Shown here: positions 15,171-20,784 of the stretch, piece by piece
Numbering within the stretch: position 1 is the stretch's first letter
Layout: the number at the start of each line of letters is the position of its first letter
Source of the DNA: CBFCZU01 sp965602635
Lineage (GTDB): Bacteria > Planctomycetota > Phycisphaerae > SM23-33
Length of the DNA stretch: 20,784 nt
Assembly (NCBI GenBank): GCA_965602635.1
Contig: CBFCZU010000046.1
Coordinates: forward strand, 1-20,784
Direction of reading: 5' to 3'
Notes under the pieces: generated by a model
What the model saw: the letters and a program-made list of their open reading frames with translations, nothing else
What the model was told of the DNA's origin: nothing
The model's database searches: none
Made by a program: the position numbers and the translations under genes

Positions 15171-15202
15171 ACCTTTGCGAGAGAACCGTCTCTCGCAAAG
15201 GT
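15171..15202. repeat. 14-bp perfect hairpin
   Basis: ACCTTTGCGAGAGA (15171-15184) pairs without mismatch with TCTCTCGCAAAGGT (15189-15202) around the loop ACCG. It stacks directly on the preceding four-way junction. No T-run follows, so it is not a standard terminator. Confidence 0.92.
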
Positions 15203-15417
15203 GCTTATTGCAGGAACCCGGAAATAAGCAGGCTAGGGCCTCCCGCGGCGTCGCGAGGCTCAGCCGGATGGAGGTGACCGGTGCCCGGGGCATCCAGGCC
15301 GCCCCCACTAGCGGCACTGTCGGCGCCGCCCGCCGGCCGCGCCCGACACACCTGGGCCGCTAGAGGGCCCGAGCCAGCCGCCGCGGGAGGAAAGTCTCCC
15401 CGGCTCAGGGGAGCACA

Positions 15418-15450
15418 GGGCATTGGGGCTTTGCTCAGGCCCCAATGCCC
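15418..15450. repeat. 12-bp perfect hairpin before the PEP-CTERM hydrolase promoter
   Basis: GGGCATTGGGGC (15418-15429) pairs perfectly with GCCCCAATGCCC (15439-15450) around a 9-nt loop. It lies 24 bp before the TACAAT box. It could insulate the downstream gene from upstream transcription, although no T-tract follows. Confidence 0.9.
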
Positions 15451-15474
15451 GCTCGCACTATCCCCATTGCGCGG

Positions 15475-15480
15475 TACAAT
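15475..15480 (+). promoter_or_regulatory. Possible -10 box for the PEP-CTERM hydrolase-like gene
   Basis: TACAAT sits in the context CGGTACAATA, about 70 bp before the start codon. The same CGGTACAAT string forms the -10 of the clear promoter at 17346-17374. No good -35 is seen 16-18 bp upstream, so the call rests on the -10 and its position. Confidence 0.4.
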
Positions 15481-15551
15481 AGGGAGTGCAGCGATAGTAC
15501 AGGTTCCAGCCCGCGGCCGCTCCCACGCCGCGGCTAAAGGAGGCCCGGATC

Positions 15552-17138
15552 ATGAGTTCGAGATTTACCAGGTTCCTGGTATCGCCGTCCGTCGTCCTCG
15601 CCCTCGCCGCAATGGTGGTTTCGGCCTCGGCCGGCCCGGCATGGGCACAGTTCAACCCCCTGCGCCAGTTTCCCGACACTTCCGACGGCATCTACGTCTT
15701 CGTCGATCAGCTGCCCAACCTGACCGTCGCGCAGCGGCTGTTCGCCGCCACCCACTACGTCGGCACGCAGAAGCAGACTGCCGGCCTTATCGACGCCATC
15801 CGAGTCTACAACCCCGACTTCATCATGATCCAGTACCGCCTGGGCGTCCGCGAGAGCGGGCACAGTGGCAACTACATCCACCACAACACCTGGAGCAACG
15901 ACTGGCCAAACATCGACGCCCACAACGAATGGTTCATCCCCCACTGGGATACCAACCCCGACCCCCGCGTCTACCAGCTCTACGACGGGTGGCTGAAGGA
16001 ATACTGCATGGACCTCTCCGGCGAGATCGTCGGCGGCACCGGCACGCCCACCGCCTACGGCTGGAAGGAATACTGGGTGGACTGCGTCATTCACGACATC
16101 GACGACAGCCACGGCGACGGCGTCTTCGCCGACAGCACCCACCCGCCATACGCCGTGCCGTCAGACCAGTACGACTCCCCCATCGGCAGCCCGCCCCACA
16201 AGGCCTACATCTATCACCTGGAGAAGTACTACGACTACGTCTATGAGCAGTTCACGCTGGCCAACAAGTACTTCATCCCCAACGTCGGCCACCTGTTCAA
16301 CACCGCGGACACCACCAACGGCTACTACGAGGACGTGCACGGGGCGATGGTCGAGGGGTTCGCCACCAACTGGACGGAGTACGACTGGCGGCTTCAGCAG
16401 AACCGGACGCTGCGGCTGCTGCGCAACGGCAAGATCTACATCGCCCAGAACGGACCCTCCGGGCCGACCGACATCAGCGGGCGGCTGTGGTACATGAGCA
16501 ACTTCCTGCTGCTCAAACACGATCGCAGCTACGTCAACATGCTCGGGGCCGGCACGCAGATGCACTGGTGGCCGGAGTACGACCTGGCGCTGGGCGAGCA
16601 GCTCGACCCCTCCATTGCAGACGACGTGATAGAGCTGAGAGAGCCCGTCAGCGGCATCTACTATCGCTGGTACGAGCACGGACTGGTGCTGGTGAATTGC
16701 AATGGCGTGACGCGGAACTTCGCCCTCGACGGCGACTACGACTTCCGGCTGGTCACGCCCTGGGGCGGGGGCGCTGTCGGGACCGGCGGGACGCCCGCGG
16801 CCGGCGGGCTGAACCTCGCCAACGTCACCGGCAGCCTGCAGATGGACCCCTGGTCGGGGGCGATCCTGCTGGCCCGGCTGCTCGGCGACGCCAACGAGGA
16901 CGGCATGGTGGACGGTCTCGATTACGTTGCCTGGTCCAATAGCTACGACCAGACGGGCGGCTGGGGCGAGGCAGACTTCGACTACAGCACCGTCGTGGAC
17001 GGGCTCGACTACGTCATCTGGTCGAACCACTACGGAAACGCGATGACCCCGGGCCTGGCCCTCGTGCCCGAGCCGGCGGGCCTGGCCATGCTAGGCCTGG
17101 GCGCCCTGGCGTTGCTGAGGCGCAGGCGGAGGCCCTGA
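15552..17138 (+). CDS. Secreted PEP-CTERM protein with dockerin-like repeat, putative glycoside hydrolase
   Basis: The product is 528 residues and exported, with a signal peptide of about 32 residues and likely cleavage after AWA. The large central domain (about 45-400) is rich in aromatic, Asp and His residues ('IYVFVDQLPN', 'FIMIQYRLG', 'YIAQNGPSG', 'MHWWPEYDLALG'). It resembles the hypothetical glycosyl-hydrolase TIM-barrel families (GHL type). That is a family impression, and I cannot name catalytic residues. Residues about 444-496 form a planctomycete dockerin-like pair of calcium loops ('GDANEDGMVDGLDYVAW' and 'ADFDYSTVVDGLDYVIW'). The C-terminus, from residue 505, is a PEP-CTERM signal: VPEP, a hydrophobic segment, then five arginines. 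It should be processed by the exosortase encoded at 5352. The start is set by a strong AAAGGAGG at 15536-15543, 8 bases before the ATG. The 3' end of this gene is the left edge of the 1,828-bp tandem repeat. Confidence 0.88.
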   Translation: MSSRFTRFLVSPSVVLALAAMVVSASAGPAWAQFNPLRQFPDTSDGIYVFVDQLPNLTVAQRLFAATHYVGTQKQTAGLIDAIRVYNPDFIMIQYRLGVRESGHSGNYIHHNTWSNDWPNIDAHNEWFIPHWDTNPDPRVYQLYDGWLKEYCMDLSGEIVGGTGTPTAYGWKEYWVDCVIHDIDDSHGDGVFADSTHPPYAVPSDQYDSPIGSPPHKAYIYHLEKYYDYVYEQFTLANKYFIPNVGHLFNTADTTNGYYEDVHGAMVEGFATNWTEYDWRLQQNRTLRLLRNGKIYIAQNGPSGPTDISGRLWYMSNFLLLKHDRSYVNMLGAGTQMHWWPEYDLALGEQLDPSIADDVIELREPVSGIYYRWYEHGLVLVNCNGVTRNFALDGDYDFRLVTPWGGGAVGTGGTPAAGGLNLANVTGSLQMDPWSGAILLARLLGDANEDGMVDGLDYVAWSNSYDQTGGWGEADFDYSTVVDGLDYVIWSNHYGNAMTPGLALVPEPAGLAMLGLGALALLRRRRRP

Positions 17139-17164
17139 GCCTGCCGAAGTAATCATCCGCCGGC

Positions 17165-17190
17165 GAAGGGCTCAAGCACTCCAGCCCTTC
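17165..17190 (+). terminator. Possible terminator hairpin after the hydrolase-like gene
   Basis: GAAGGGCT (17165-17172) pairs perfectly with AGCCCTTC (17183-17190) around a 10-nt loop, 27 bp after the stop codon. No T-tract follows. Confidence 0.35.
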
Positions 17191-17345
17191 CCGCTGGGCG
17201 AAACATCAGCCAATGGGTAGCAGCGCGGCCGCAGACGCCGCGGCGCCGCCTTCGCCAGAGCTATGGCAGGCCGGGCACGGCACCCGGCCATATAGGCCCC
17301 TTGACACGCCGTGCTTTCGGAGATGTCCCCTGGTCCATTTCCCTC

Positions 17346-17374
17346 TTGACGGCTGCCCCCAGCCACGGTACAAT
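17346..17374 (+). promoter_or_regulatory. Sigma-70-like promoter of HAF-repeat gene, copy 1
   Basis: TTGACG (17346-17351), a 17-bp spacer, and TACAAT (17369-17374) make a near-consensus promoter. The expected leader before the ATG at 17482 is about 100 nt. This is the best promoter in the window. Confidence 0.72.
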
Positions 17375-17481
17375 TCTTTTCGGATGGTTCGGAGCGGGGC
17401 GCGGGGGCATCATTTCCGTTCTCCGGTGGCAGACGCTGTGGCCGCGCCGCCCCCCGCCCGGGCAACCGAGGAGAAACAGGA

Positions 17482-18966
17482 ATGAAGAGTCGCCAGAAGA
17501 ATAGCCTTTCCCCTTTGTACCCTCTGGCCCTGGCCCCTCTATTGGTGGCCTTCCTGCTAACCGCCGACGCCCGGGCGCAGTACCTTCCCGTCTACGGCAG
17601 CCCGACATATGACCCGATCACTCAGACGGGGCTGAAGGACGGTCACATCCCGAGCTGTTGGTGTGTCAACGATTCGGGGACGGCGGTAGGGTATGCTGAG
17701 AAGTTCGTCGGCGGAGGCTCCCAGGGCCGGCGTGCCGTGCGCTGGGACGCTGGGGGCGCGCCCGCCACGGAACTGGACCCCCTGGGAACCAACTCAGGGG
17801 GTACAGCCTGGGCCTATGCGAACGCCGTGAACGACGCGGGCACGGCCGTAGGGTACGACACAAAGTACGTCGGGGGAATCCCCAAAGGTGACCGGGCCGT
17901 GCGCTGGGATCCCGGCAGCACGGCCGCGACTGAACTGGGCAACCTCGGCACCGATCCCAGTGGCTTTGCCGGAGCCACGGCGAGTGCCGTGAACGCAGCG
18001 GGCACCGCTGTGGGGTCGGCCACGAAGATCGTTGGCGGAAGCGGCAAAGGCTACCGTGCCGTGCGTTGGGATGCCGGTGGCACGGCCGCTACAGAACTGG
18101 GCAGCCTGGGAACGGACGGCTTTGGTGAGACCTTCGCTCATGCGGGAGCCATAAACGATGGCGGCACGGCGGTGGGGTCGGCCCGCAAGTACGCCGGCGG
18201 AAGCTACTATGGCTGGCGGGCTGTGCGTTGGGATGCCGGTGGGACGGCCGCGACGGAGCTGGGCAACCTGGGCACCAATATCTTCGGTGGAACTGACACT
18301 AAGGCGCTCGCCGTCAGTGCTGCGGGAACGGCAGTGGGGTGGGCGGACAAGTGGGTCGGCGGAAGCGACCAGGGCTCCCGGGCCGTGCGCTGGGACGCCG
18401 GCGGCACGGCCGCGAATGAACTGGGCAACCTGGGCACCGACGCCAGCGGTGCTGCTGATGCCAGTGCGCTCGCCGTGAACGCTGCGGGCACGGCCGTGGG
18501 CTGGGCTGACAAGTGGGTCGGAGGAATCGAACAGGGCTCTCGTGCCGTGCGCTGGGACGCCGGCGGCACGGCCGCGACTGAACTGGGCAACCTCGGGACC
18601 CACGCCAGCGGCGCTGCTGAAGCCAGGGCAGTCGGCGTGAGCGCTGCGGGCATGGCCGTGGGGTGGGCCGACAAGTGGGTCGGCGGAATGAACCAGGGCT
18701 GCCGAGCTGTGCTGTGGGGCCTGGACGGTGTGGCTGTCAATCTTAACAGCATGATTGATCCGACTAGCGGGTGGACGCTCACTAACGCCCGGGCCATCAG
18801 CGACAACGAGCTATGGATCGCAGGCGAAGGGCTGTATGACCCCGACGGTGCCGGCCCGCAGCAGGGCTATGGCCGCCTGTGGGTCATGCAAGTCCCCGAA
18901 CCGGCGGGCCTGGCCATGCTAGGCCTGGGCGCCCTGGCGTTGCTGAGGCGCAGGCGGAGGCCCTGA
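17482..18966 (+). CDS. Secreted HAF-repeat PEP-CTERM protein, copy 1
   Basis: The product is 494 residues. A signal peptide (about 1-32, likely cleavage after ARA) leads into six full 54-residue repeats from residue 62 to 385, and a seventh degenerate one to about 438. Each repeat follows the pattern 'VNAAGTAVG', then 'VGG--QG-RAVRWDAGG', then 'ELGNLGT'. This matches the extracellular HAF-type repeat and suggests a beta-propeller-like or solenoid surface protein of unknown function. The C-terminus is a PEP-CTERM signal with an arginine run, so the exosortase should process it. The start ATG follows GAGGAG (17468-17473) at 8-base spacing. Its tail is a hybrid: the bases up to 18900 match the tail of the second copy, while those from 18905 match the tail of the upstream hydrolase-like gene. 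The change is silent at protein level. An apparently identical second gene follows. Confidence 0.9.
   Translation: MKSRQKNSLSPLYPLALAPLLVAFLLTADARAQYLPVYGSPTYDPITQTGLKDGHIPSCWCVNDSGTAVGYAEKFVGGGSQGRRAVRWDAGGAPATELDPLGTNSGGTAWAYANAVNDAGTAVGYDTKYVGGIPKGDRAVRWDPGSTAATELGNLGTDPSGFAGATASAVNAAGTAVGSATKIVGGSGKGYRAVRWDAGGTAATELGSLGTDGFGETFAHAGAINDGGTAVGSARKYAGGSYYGWRAVRWDAGGTAATELGNLGTNIFGGTDTKALAVSAAGTAVGWADKWVGGSDQGSRAVRWDAGGTAANELGNLGTDASGAADASALAVNAAGTAVGWADKWVGGIEQGSRAVRWDAGGTAATELGNLGTHASGAAEARAVGVSAAGMAVGWADKWVGGMNQGCRAVLWGLDGVAVNLNSMIDPTSGWTLTNARAISDNELWIAGEGLYDPDGAGPQQGYGRLWVMQVPEPAGLAMLGLGALALLRRRRRP
17665..18795 (+). repeat. Internal 162-bp (54-codon) HAF repeats, copy 1
   Basis: Six complete in-frame units of exactly 162 bp (17665-18636) are followed by a shorter degenerate unit to about 18795. 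Units five and six are the most alike, sharing for example 'GWADKWVGG', which points to recent internal expansion. Confidence 0.9.
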
Positions 18967-18992
18967 GCCTGCCGAAGTAATCATCCGCCGGC

Positions 18993-19018
18993 GAAGGGCT
19001 CAAGCACTCCAGCCCTTC
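18993..19018 (+). terminator. Possible terminator hairpin, duplicated copy
   Basis: This is the same GAAGGGCT/AGCCCTTC stem as at 17165-17190, 27 bp after the first HAF gene. It has no T-tract. Confidence 0.35.
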
Positions 19019-19173
19019 CCGCTGGGCGAAACATCAGCCAATGGGTAGCAGCGCGGCCGCAGACGCCGCGGCGCCGCCTTCGCCAGAGCTATGGCAGGCC
19101 GGGCACGGCACCCGGCCATATAGGCCCCTTGACACGCCGTGCTTTCGGAGATGTCCCCTGGTCCATTTCCCTC

Positions 19174-19202
19174 TTGACGGCTGCCCCCAGCCACGGTACA
19201 AT
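19174..19202 (+). promoter_or_regulatory. Sigma-70-like promoter of HAF-repeat gene, copy 2
   Basis: TTGACG (19174-19179) and TACAAT (19197-19202) with a 17-bp spacer. It is identical to the copy-1 promoter 1,828 bp upstream. Confidence 0.72.
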
Positions 19203-19309
19203 TCTTTTCGGATGGTTCGGAGCGGGGCGCGGGGGCATCATTTCCGTTCTCCGGTGGCAGACGCTGTGGCCGCGCCGCCCCCCGCCCGGGCAACCGAGGA
19301 GAAACAGGA

Positions 19310-20784
19310 ATGAAGAGTCGCCAGAAGAATAGCCTTTCCCCTTTGTACCCTCTGGCCCTGGCCCCTCTATTGGTGGCCTTCCTGCTAACCGCCGACGCCC
19401 GGGCGCAGTACCTTCCCGTCTACGGCAGCCCGACATATGACCCGATCACTCAGACGGGGCTGAAGGACGGTCACATCCCGAGCTGTTGGTGTGTCAACGA
19501 TTCGGGGACGGCGGTAGGGTATGCTGAGAAGTTCGTCGGCGGAGGCTCCCAGGGCCGGCGTGCCGTGCGCTGGGACGCTGGGGGCGCGCCCGCCACGGAA
19601 CTGGACCCCCTGGGAACCAACTCAGGGGGTACAGCCTGGGCCTATGCGAACGCCGTGAACGACGCGGGCACGGCCGTAGGGTACGACACAAAGTACGTCG
19701 GGGGAATCCCCAAAGGTGACCGGGCCGTGCGCTGGGATCCCGGCAGCACGGCCGCGACTGAACTGGGCAACCTCGGCACCGATCCCAGTGGCTTTGCCGG
19801 AGCCACGGCGAGTGCCGTGAACGCAGCGGGCACCGCTGTGGGGTCGGCCACGAAGATCGTTGGCGGAAGCGGCAAAGGCTACCGTGCCGTGCGTTGGGAT
19901 GCCGGTGGCACGGCCGCTACAGAACTGGGCAGCCTGGGAACGGACGGCTTTGGTGAGACCTTCGCTCATGCGGGAGCCATAAACGATGGCGGCACGGCGG
20001 TGGGGTCGGCCCGCAAGTACGCCGGCGGAAGCTACTATGGCTGGCGGGCTGTGCGTTGGGATGCCGGTGGGACGGCCGCGACGGAGCTGGGCAACCTGGG
20101 CACCAATATCTTCGGTGGAACTGACACTAAGGCGCTCGCCGTCAGTGCTGCGGGAACGGCAGTGGGGTGGGCGGACAAGTGGGTCGGCGGAAGCGACCAG
20201 GGCTCCCGGGCCGTGCGCTGGGACGCCGGCGGCACGGCCGCGAATGAACTGGGCAACCTGGGCACCGACGCCAGCGGTGCTGCTGATGCCAGTGCGCTCG
20301 CCGTGAACGCTGCGGGCACGGCCGTGGGCTGGGCTGACAAGTGGGTCGGAGGAATCGAACAGGGCTCTCGTGCCGTGCGCTGGGACGCCGGCGGCACGGC
20401 CGCGACTGAACTGGGCAACCTCGGGACCCACGCCAGCGGCGCTGCTGAAGCCAGGGCAGTCGGCGTGAGCGCTGCGGGCATGGCCGTGGGGTGGGCCGAC
20501 AAGTGGGTCGGCGGAATGAACCAGGGCTGCCGAGCTGTGCTGTGGGGCCTGGACGGTGTGGCTGTCAATCTTAACAGCATGATTGATCCGACTAGCGGGT
20601 GGACGCTCACTAACGCCCGGGCCATCAGCGACAACGAGCTATGGATCGCAGGCGAAGGGCTGTATGACCCCGACGGTGCCGGCCCGCAGCAGGGCTATGG
20701 CCGCCTGTGGGTCATGCAAGTCCCCGAACCGGCTGGCCTAGCCATGCTAGGCCTGGGCGCCCTGGCGCTGCTGAGGCGCAGGCG
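19310..20784 (+). CDS. Secreted HAF-repeat PEP-CTERM protein, copy 2 (truncated by window end)
   Basis: This is a second copy of the 494-residue HAF-repeat gene. It starts at the ATG at 19310 with the same ribosome site and signal peptide. The frame is open to the window edge, covering 491 codons plus two bases, so only the last few arginine codons and the stop are missing. The encoded protein appears identical to copy 1 throughout; the three base differences in the PEP-CTERM segment (20734, 20740, about 20758) are all silent. Two identical, independently promoted genes should raise dosage of this surface protein, and they may be unstable by recombination. That the gene finishes normally just beyond the window is an inference. 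Confidence 0.88.
   Translation, partial: MKSRQKNSLSPLYPLALAPLLVAFLLTADARAQYLPVYGSPTYDPITQTGLKDGHIPSCWCVNDSGTAVGYAEKFVGGGSQGRRAVRWDAGGAPATELDPLGTNSGGTAWAYANAVNDAGTAVGYDTKYVGGIPKGDRAVRWDPGSTAATELGNLGTDPSGFAGATASAVNAAGTAVGSATKIVGGSGKGYRAVRWDAGGTAATELGSLGTDGFGETFAHAGAINDGGTAVGSARKYAGGSYYGWRAVRWDAGGTAATELGNLGTNIFGGTDTKALAVSAAGTAVGWADKWVGGSDQGSRAVRWDAGGTAANELGNLGTDASGAADASALAVNAAGTAVGWADKWVGGIEQGSRAVRWDAGGTAATELGNLGTHASGAAEARAVGVSAAGMAVGWADKWVGGMNQGCRAVLWGLDGVAVNLNSMIDPTSGWTLTNARAISDNELWIAGEGLYDPDGAGPQQGYGRLWVMQVPEPAGLAMLGLGALALLRRR
19493..20623 (+). repeat. Internal 162-bp HAF repeats, copy 2
   Basis: These are the same six full units (19493-20464) and degenerate seventh unit as in copy 1, offset by 1,828 bp. 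Confidence 0.9.

Larger units (their letters stand above)
14952..15450 (+). ncRNA. Candidate large structured RNA or palindromic element cluster
   Basis: About 500 nt of non-coding sequence can be paired by hand almost end to end. In order: a three-way junction closed by a perfect 16-bp stem (14952-15042); a 10-bp hairpin (15059-15068 with 15080-15089); a four-way, cloverleaf-like junction (15100-15170); a 14-bp hairpin (15171-15202); an 8-bp hairpin (TGCTTATT 15202-15209 with AATAAGCA 15223-15230); GCCTC/GAGGC (15238-15259); a nested pair of stems, CTAGCGGC/GCCGCTAG (15308-15315 with 15356-15363) enclosing TGTCGG/CCGACA (15318-15323 with 15343-15348); GGGAG/CTCCC (15385-15400); and a 12-bp hairpin (15418-15450). 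A G-U pair in the four-way junction, which would be a C-A mismatch on the other strand, weakly favours a plus-strand RNA. No promoter is seen, and no known RNA family was recognised. A cluster of REP-like or transposon-derived palindromes is the main alternative. Confidence 0.35.
17139..17481 (+). other. Intergenic region with hairpin and promoter
   Basis: These 343 bp hold a post-stop hairpin (17165-17190), a GC-rich stretch without recognisable signal, and a good sigma-70-like promoter (17346-17374). No gene is seen. A lone TTGACA at 17301 has no matching -10. The whole region is repeated at 18967-19309. Confidence 0.8.
17073..18900. repeat. Tandem duplication, copy 1 (1,828 bp)
   Basis: This unit spans the last 66 bp of the hydrolase-like gene, the intergenic promoter region, and the HAF-repeat gene up to its PEP-CTERM segment. 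It is followed head-to-tail by a second copy. The left boundary is sharp: 17072 is G where the second copy has A at 18900, and identity begins at 17073. Long reading frames in several phases are identical between the copies, so divergence appears nil. Confidence 0.95.
18967..19309 (+). other. Second copy of the intergenic region
   Basis: This repeats 17139-17481 with the same hairpin and promoter. No gene is seen. Both HAF genes thus have their own identical promoter. Confidence 0.8.
18901..20728. repeat. Tandem duplication, copy 2 (1,828 bp)
   Basis: This is a head-to-tail copy of 17073-18900. A third partial copy of the repeat start (20729-20784, PEP-CTERM coding) follows but carries three silent differences: Ala GCG to GCT at 20734, Leu CTG to CTA at 20740, and Leu TTG to CTG in the codon at about 20758-20760. 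The right-hand tail therefore appears to be the ancestral tail of the HAF gene. Confidence 0.95.

Noticed and set aside
14604..15317. 237-codon minus-strand frame and the opposing 298-codon plus-strand frame over the same region
   Set aside because: Neither has a domain, signal peptide or ribosome site. The mirrored inverted repeats explain long stop-free frames in GC-rich DNA, and both strands are open at once.
15385..15425. RNase P RNA-like strings: GAGGAAAGTC, and CACAGGGCA a little downstream
   Set aside because: These resemble the 5' core of bacterial RNase P RNA, but the intervening CCGGGCT element is replaced by an unrelated hairpin. The gene at 15552 leaves no room for the rest, and the 3' core is not found upstream in a permuted order.
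17301..17306. TTGACA upstream of the HAF gene
   Set aside because: No -10-like sequence lies 16-18 bp downstream. The TTGACG/TACAAT pair 45 bp further on is far better.

Overview
The window looks like a high-GC Planctomycetota chromosome, probably Phycisphaerae-like. This is inferred from a planctomycete-type exosortase/EpsI pair, PEP-CTERM tails ending in an arginine run, a dockerin-type repeat next to a PEP-CTERM signal, and many long secreted proteins of unknown function. No rRNA or other taxonomic marker is present, so the assignment is an inference.

Layout. (1) 55-3403: two divergent genes, a membrane-anchored hypothetical protein on the minus strand and a lipoprotein with a probable carbohydrate-binding-like domain on the plus strand. 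(2) 3740-13938: a tightly packed plus-strand operon with a Wza-like polysaccharide export lipoprotein, an exosortase with its Cys/Arg/His triad, an EpsI-family partner, a 1477-residue membrane-anchored TPR protein, and a Wzz/BY-kinase-like chain-length regulator. Two junctions are 4-bp start/stop overlaps. (3) 13995-14172: tRNA-Thr(TGT) and tRNA-Tyr(GTA), behind a TATAAT that starts one base after the kinase stop codon. (4) 14173-15551: about 1.4 kb without a convincing gene but full of perfect inverted repeats. Its 3' part, 14952-15450, can be drawn by hand as a nearly continuous series of hairpins and multi-branch junctions. (5) 15552-20784: three secreted PEP-CTERM proteins. One is a possible glycoside hydrolase with a dockerin-like repeat. 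The other two are apparently identical HAF-type repeat proteins on a 1,828-bp tandem duplication, and the last runs off the window.

How the genes fit together. The operon probably makes an exopolysaccharide export and chain-length apparatus coupled to the exosortase, which processes PEP-CTERM proteins at the membrane. The three downstream proteins are plausible substrates. No glycosyltransferase or flippase is visible, so synthesis genes must lie elsewhere.

The most notable observations are: the structured non-coding block at 14952-15450; the 1,828-bp tandem duplication, whose junction lies inside PEP-CTERM coding DNA and leaves a hybrid tail; an arginine in place of the Walker A lysine in the BY-kinase-like domain; and a C10G7 tract near the start of that same gene.
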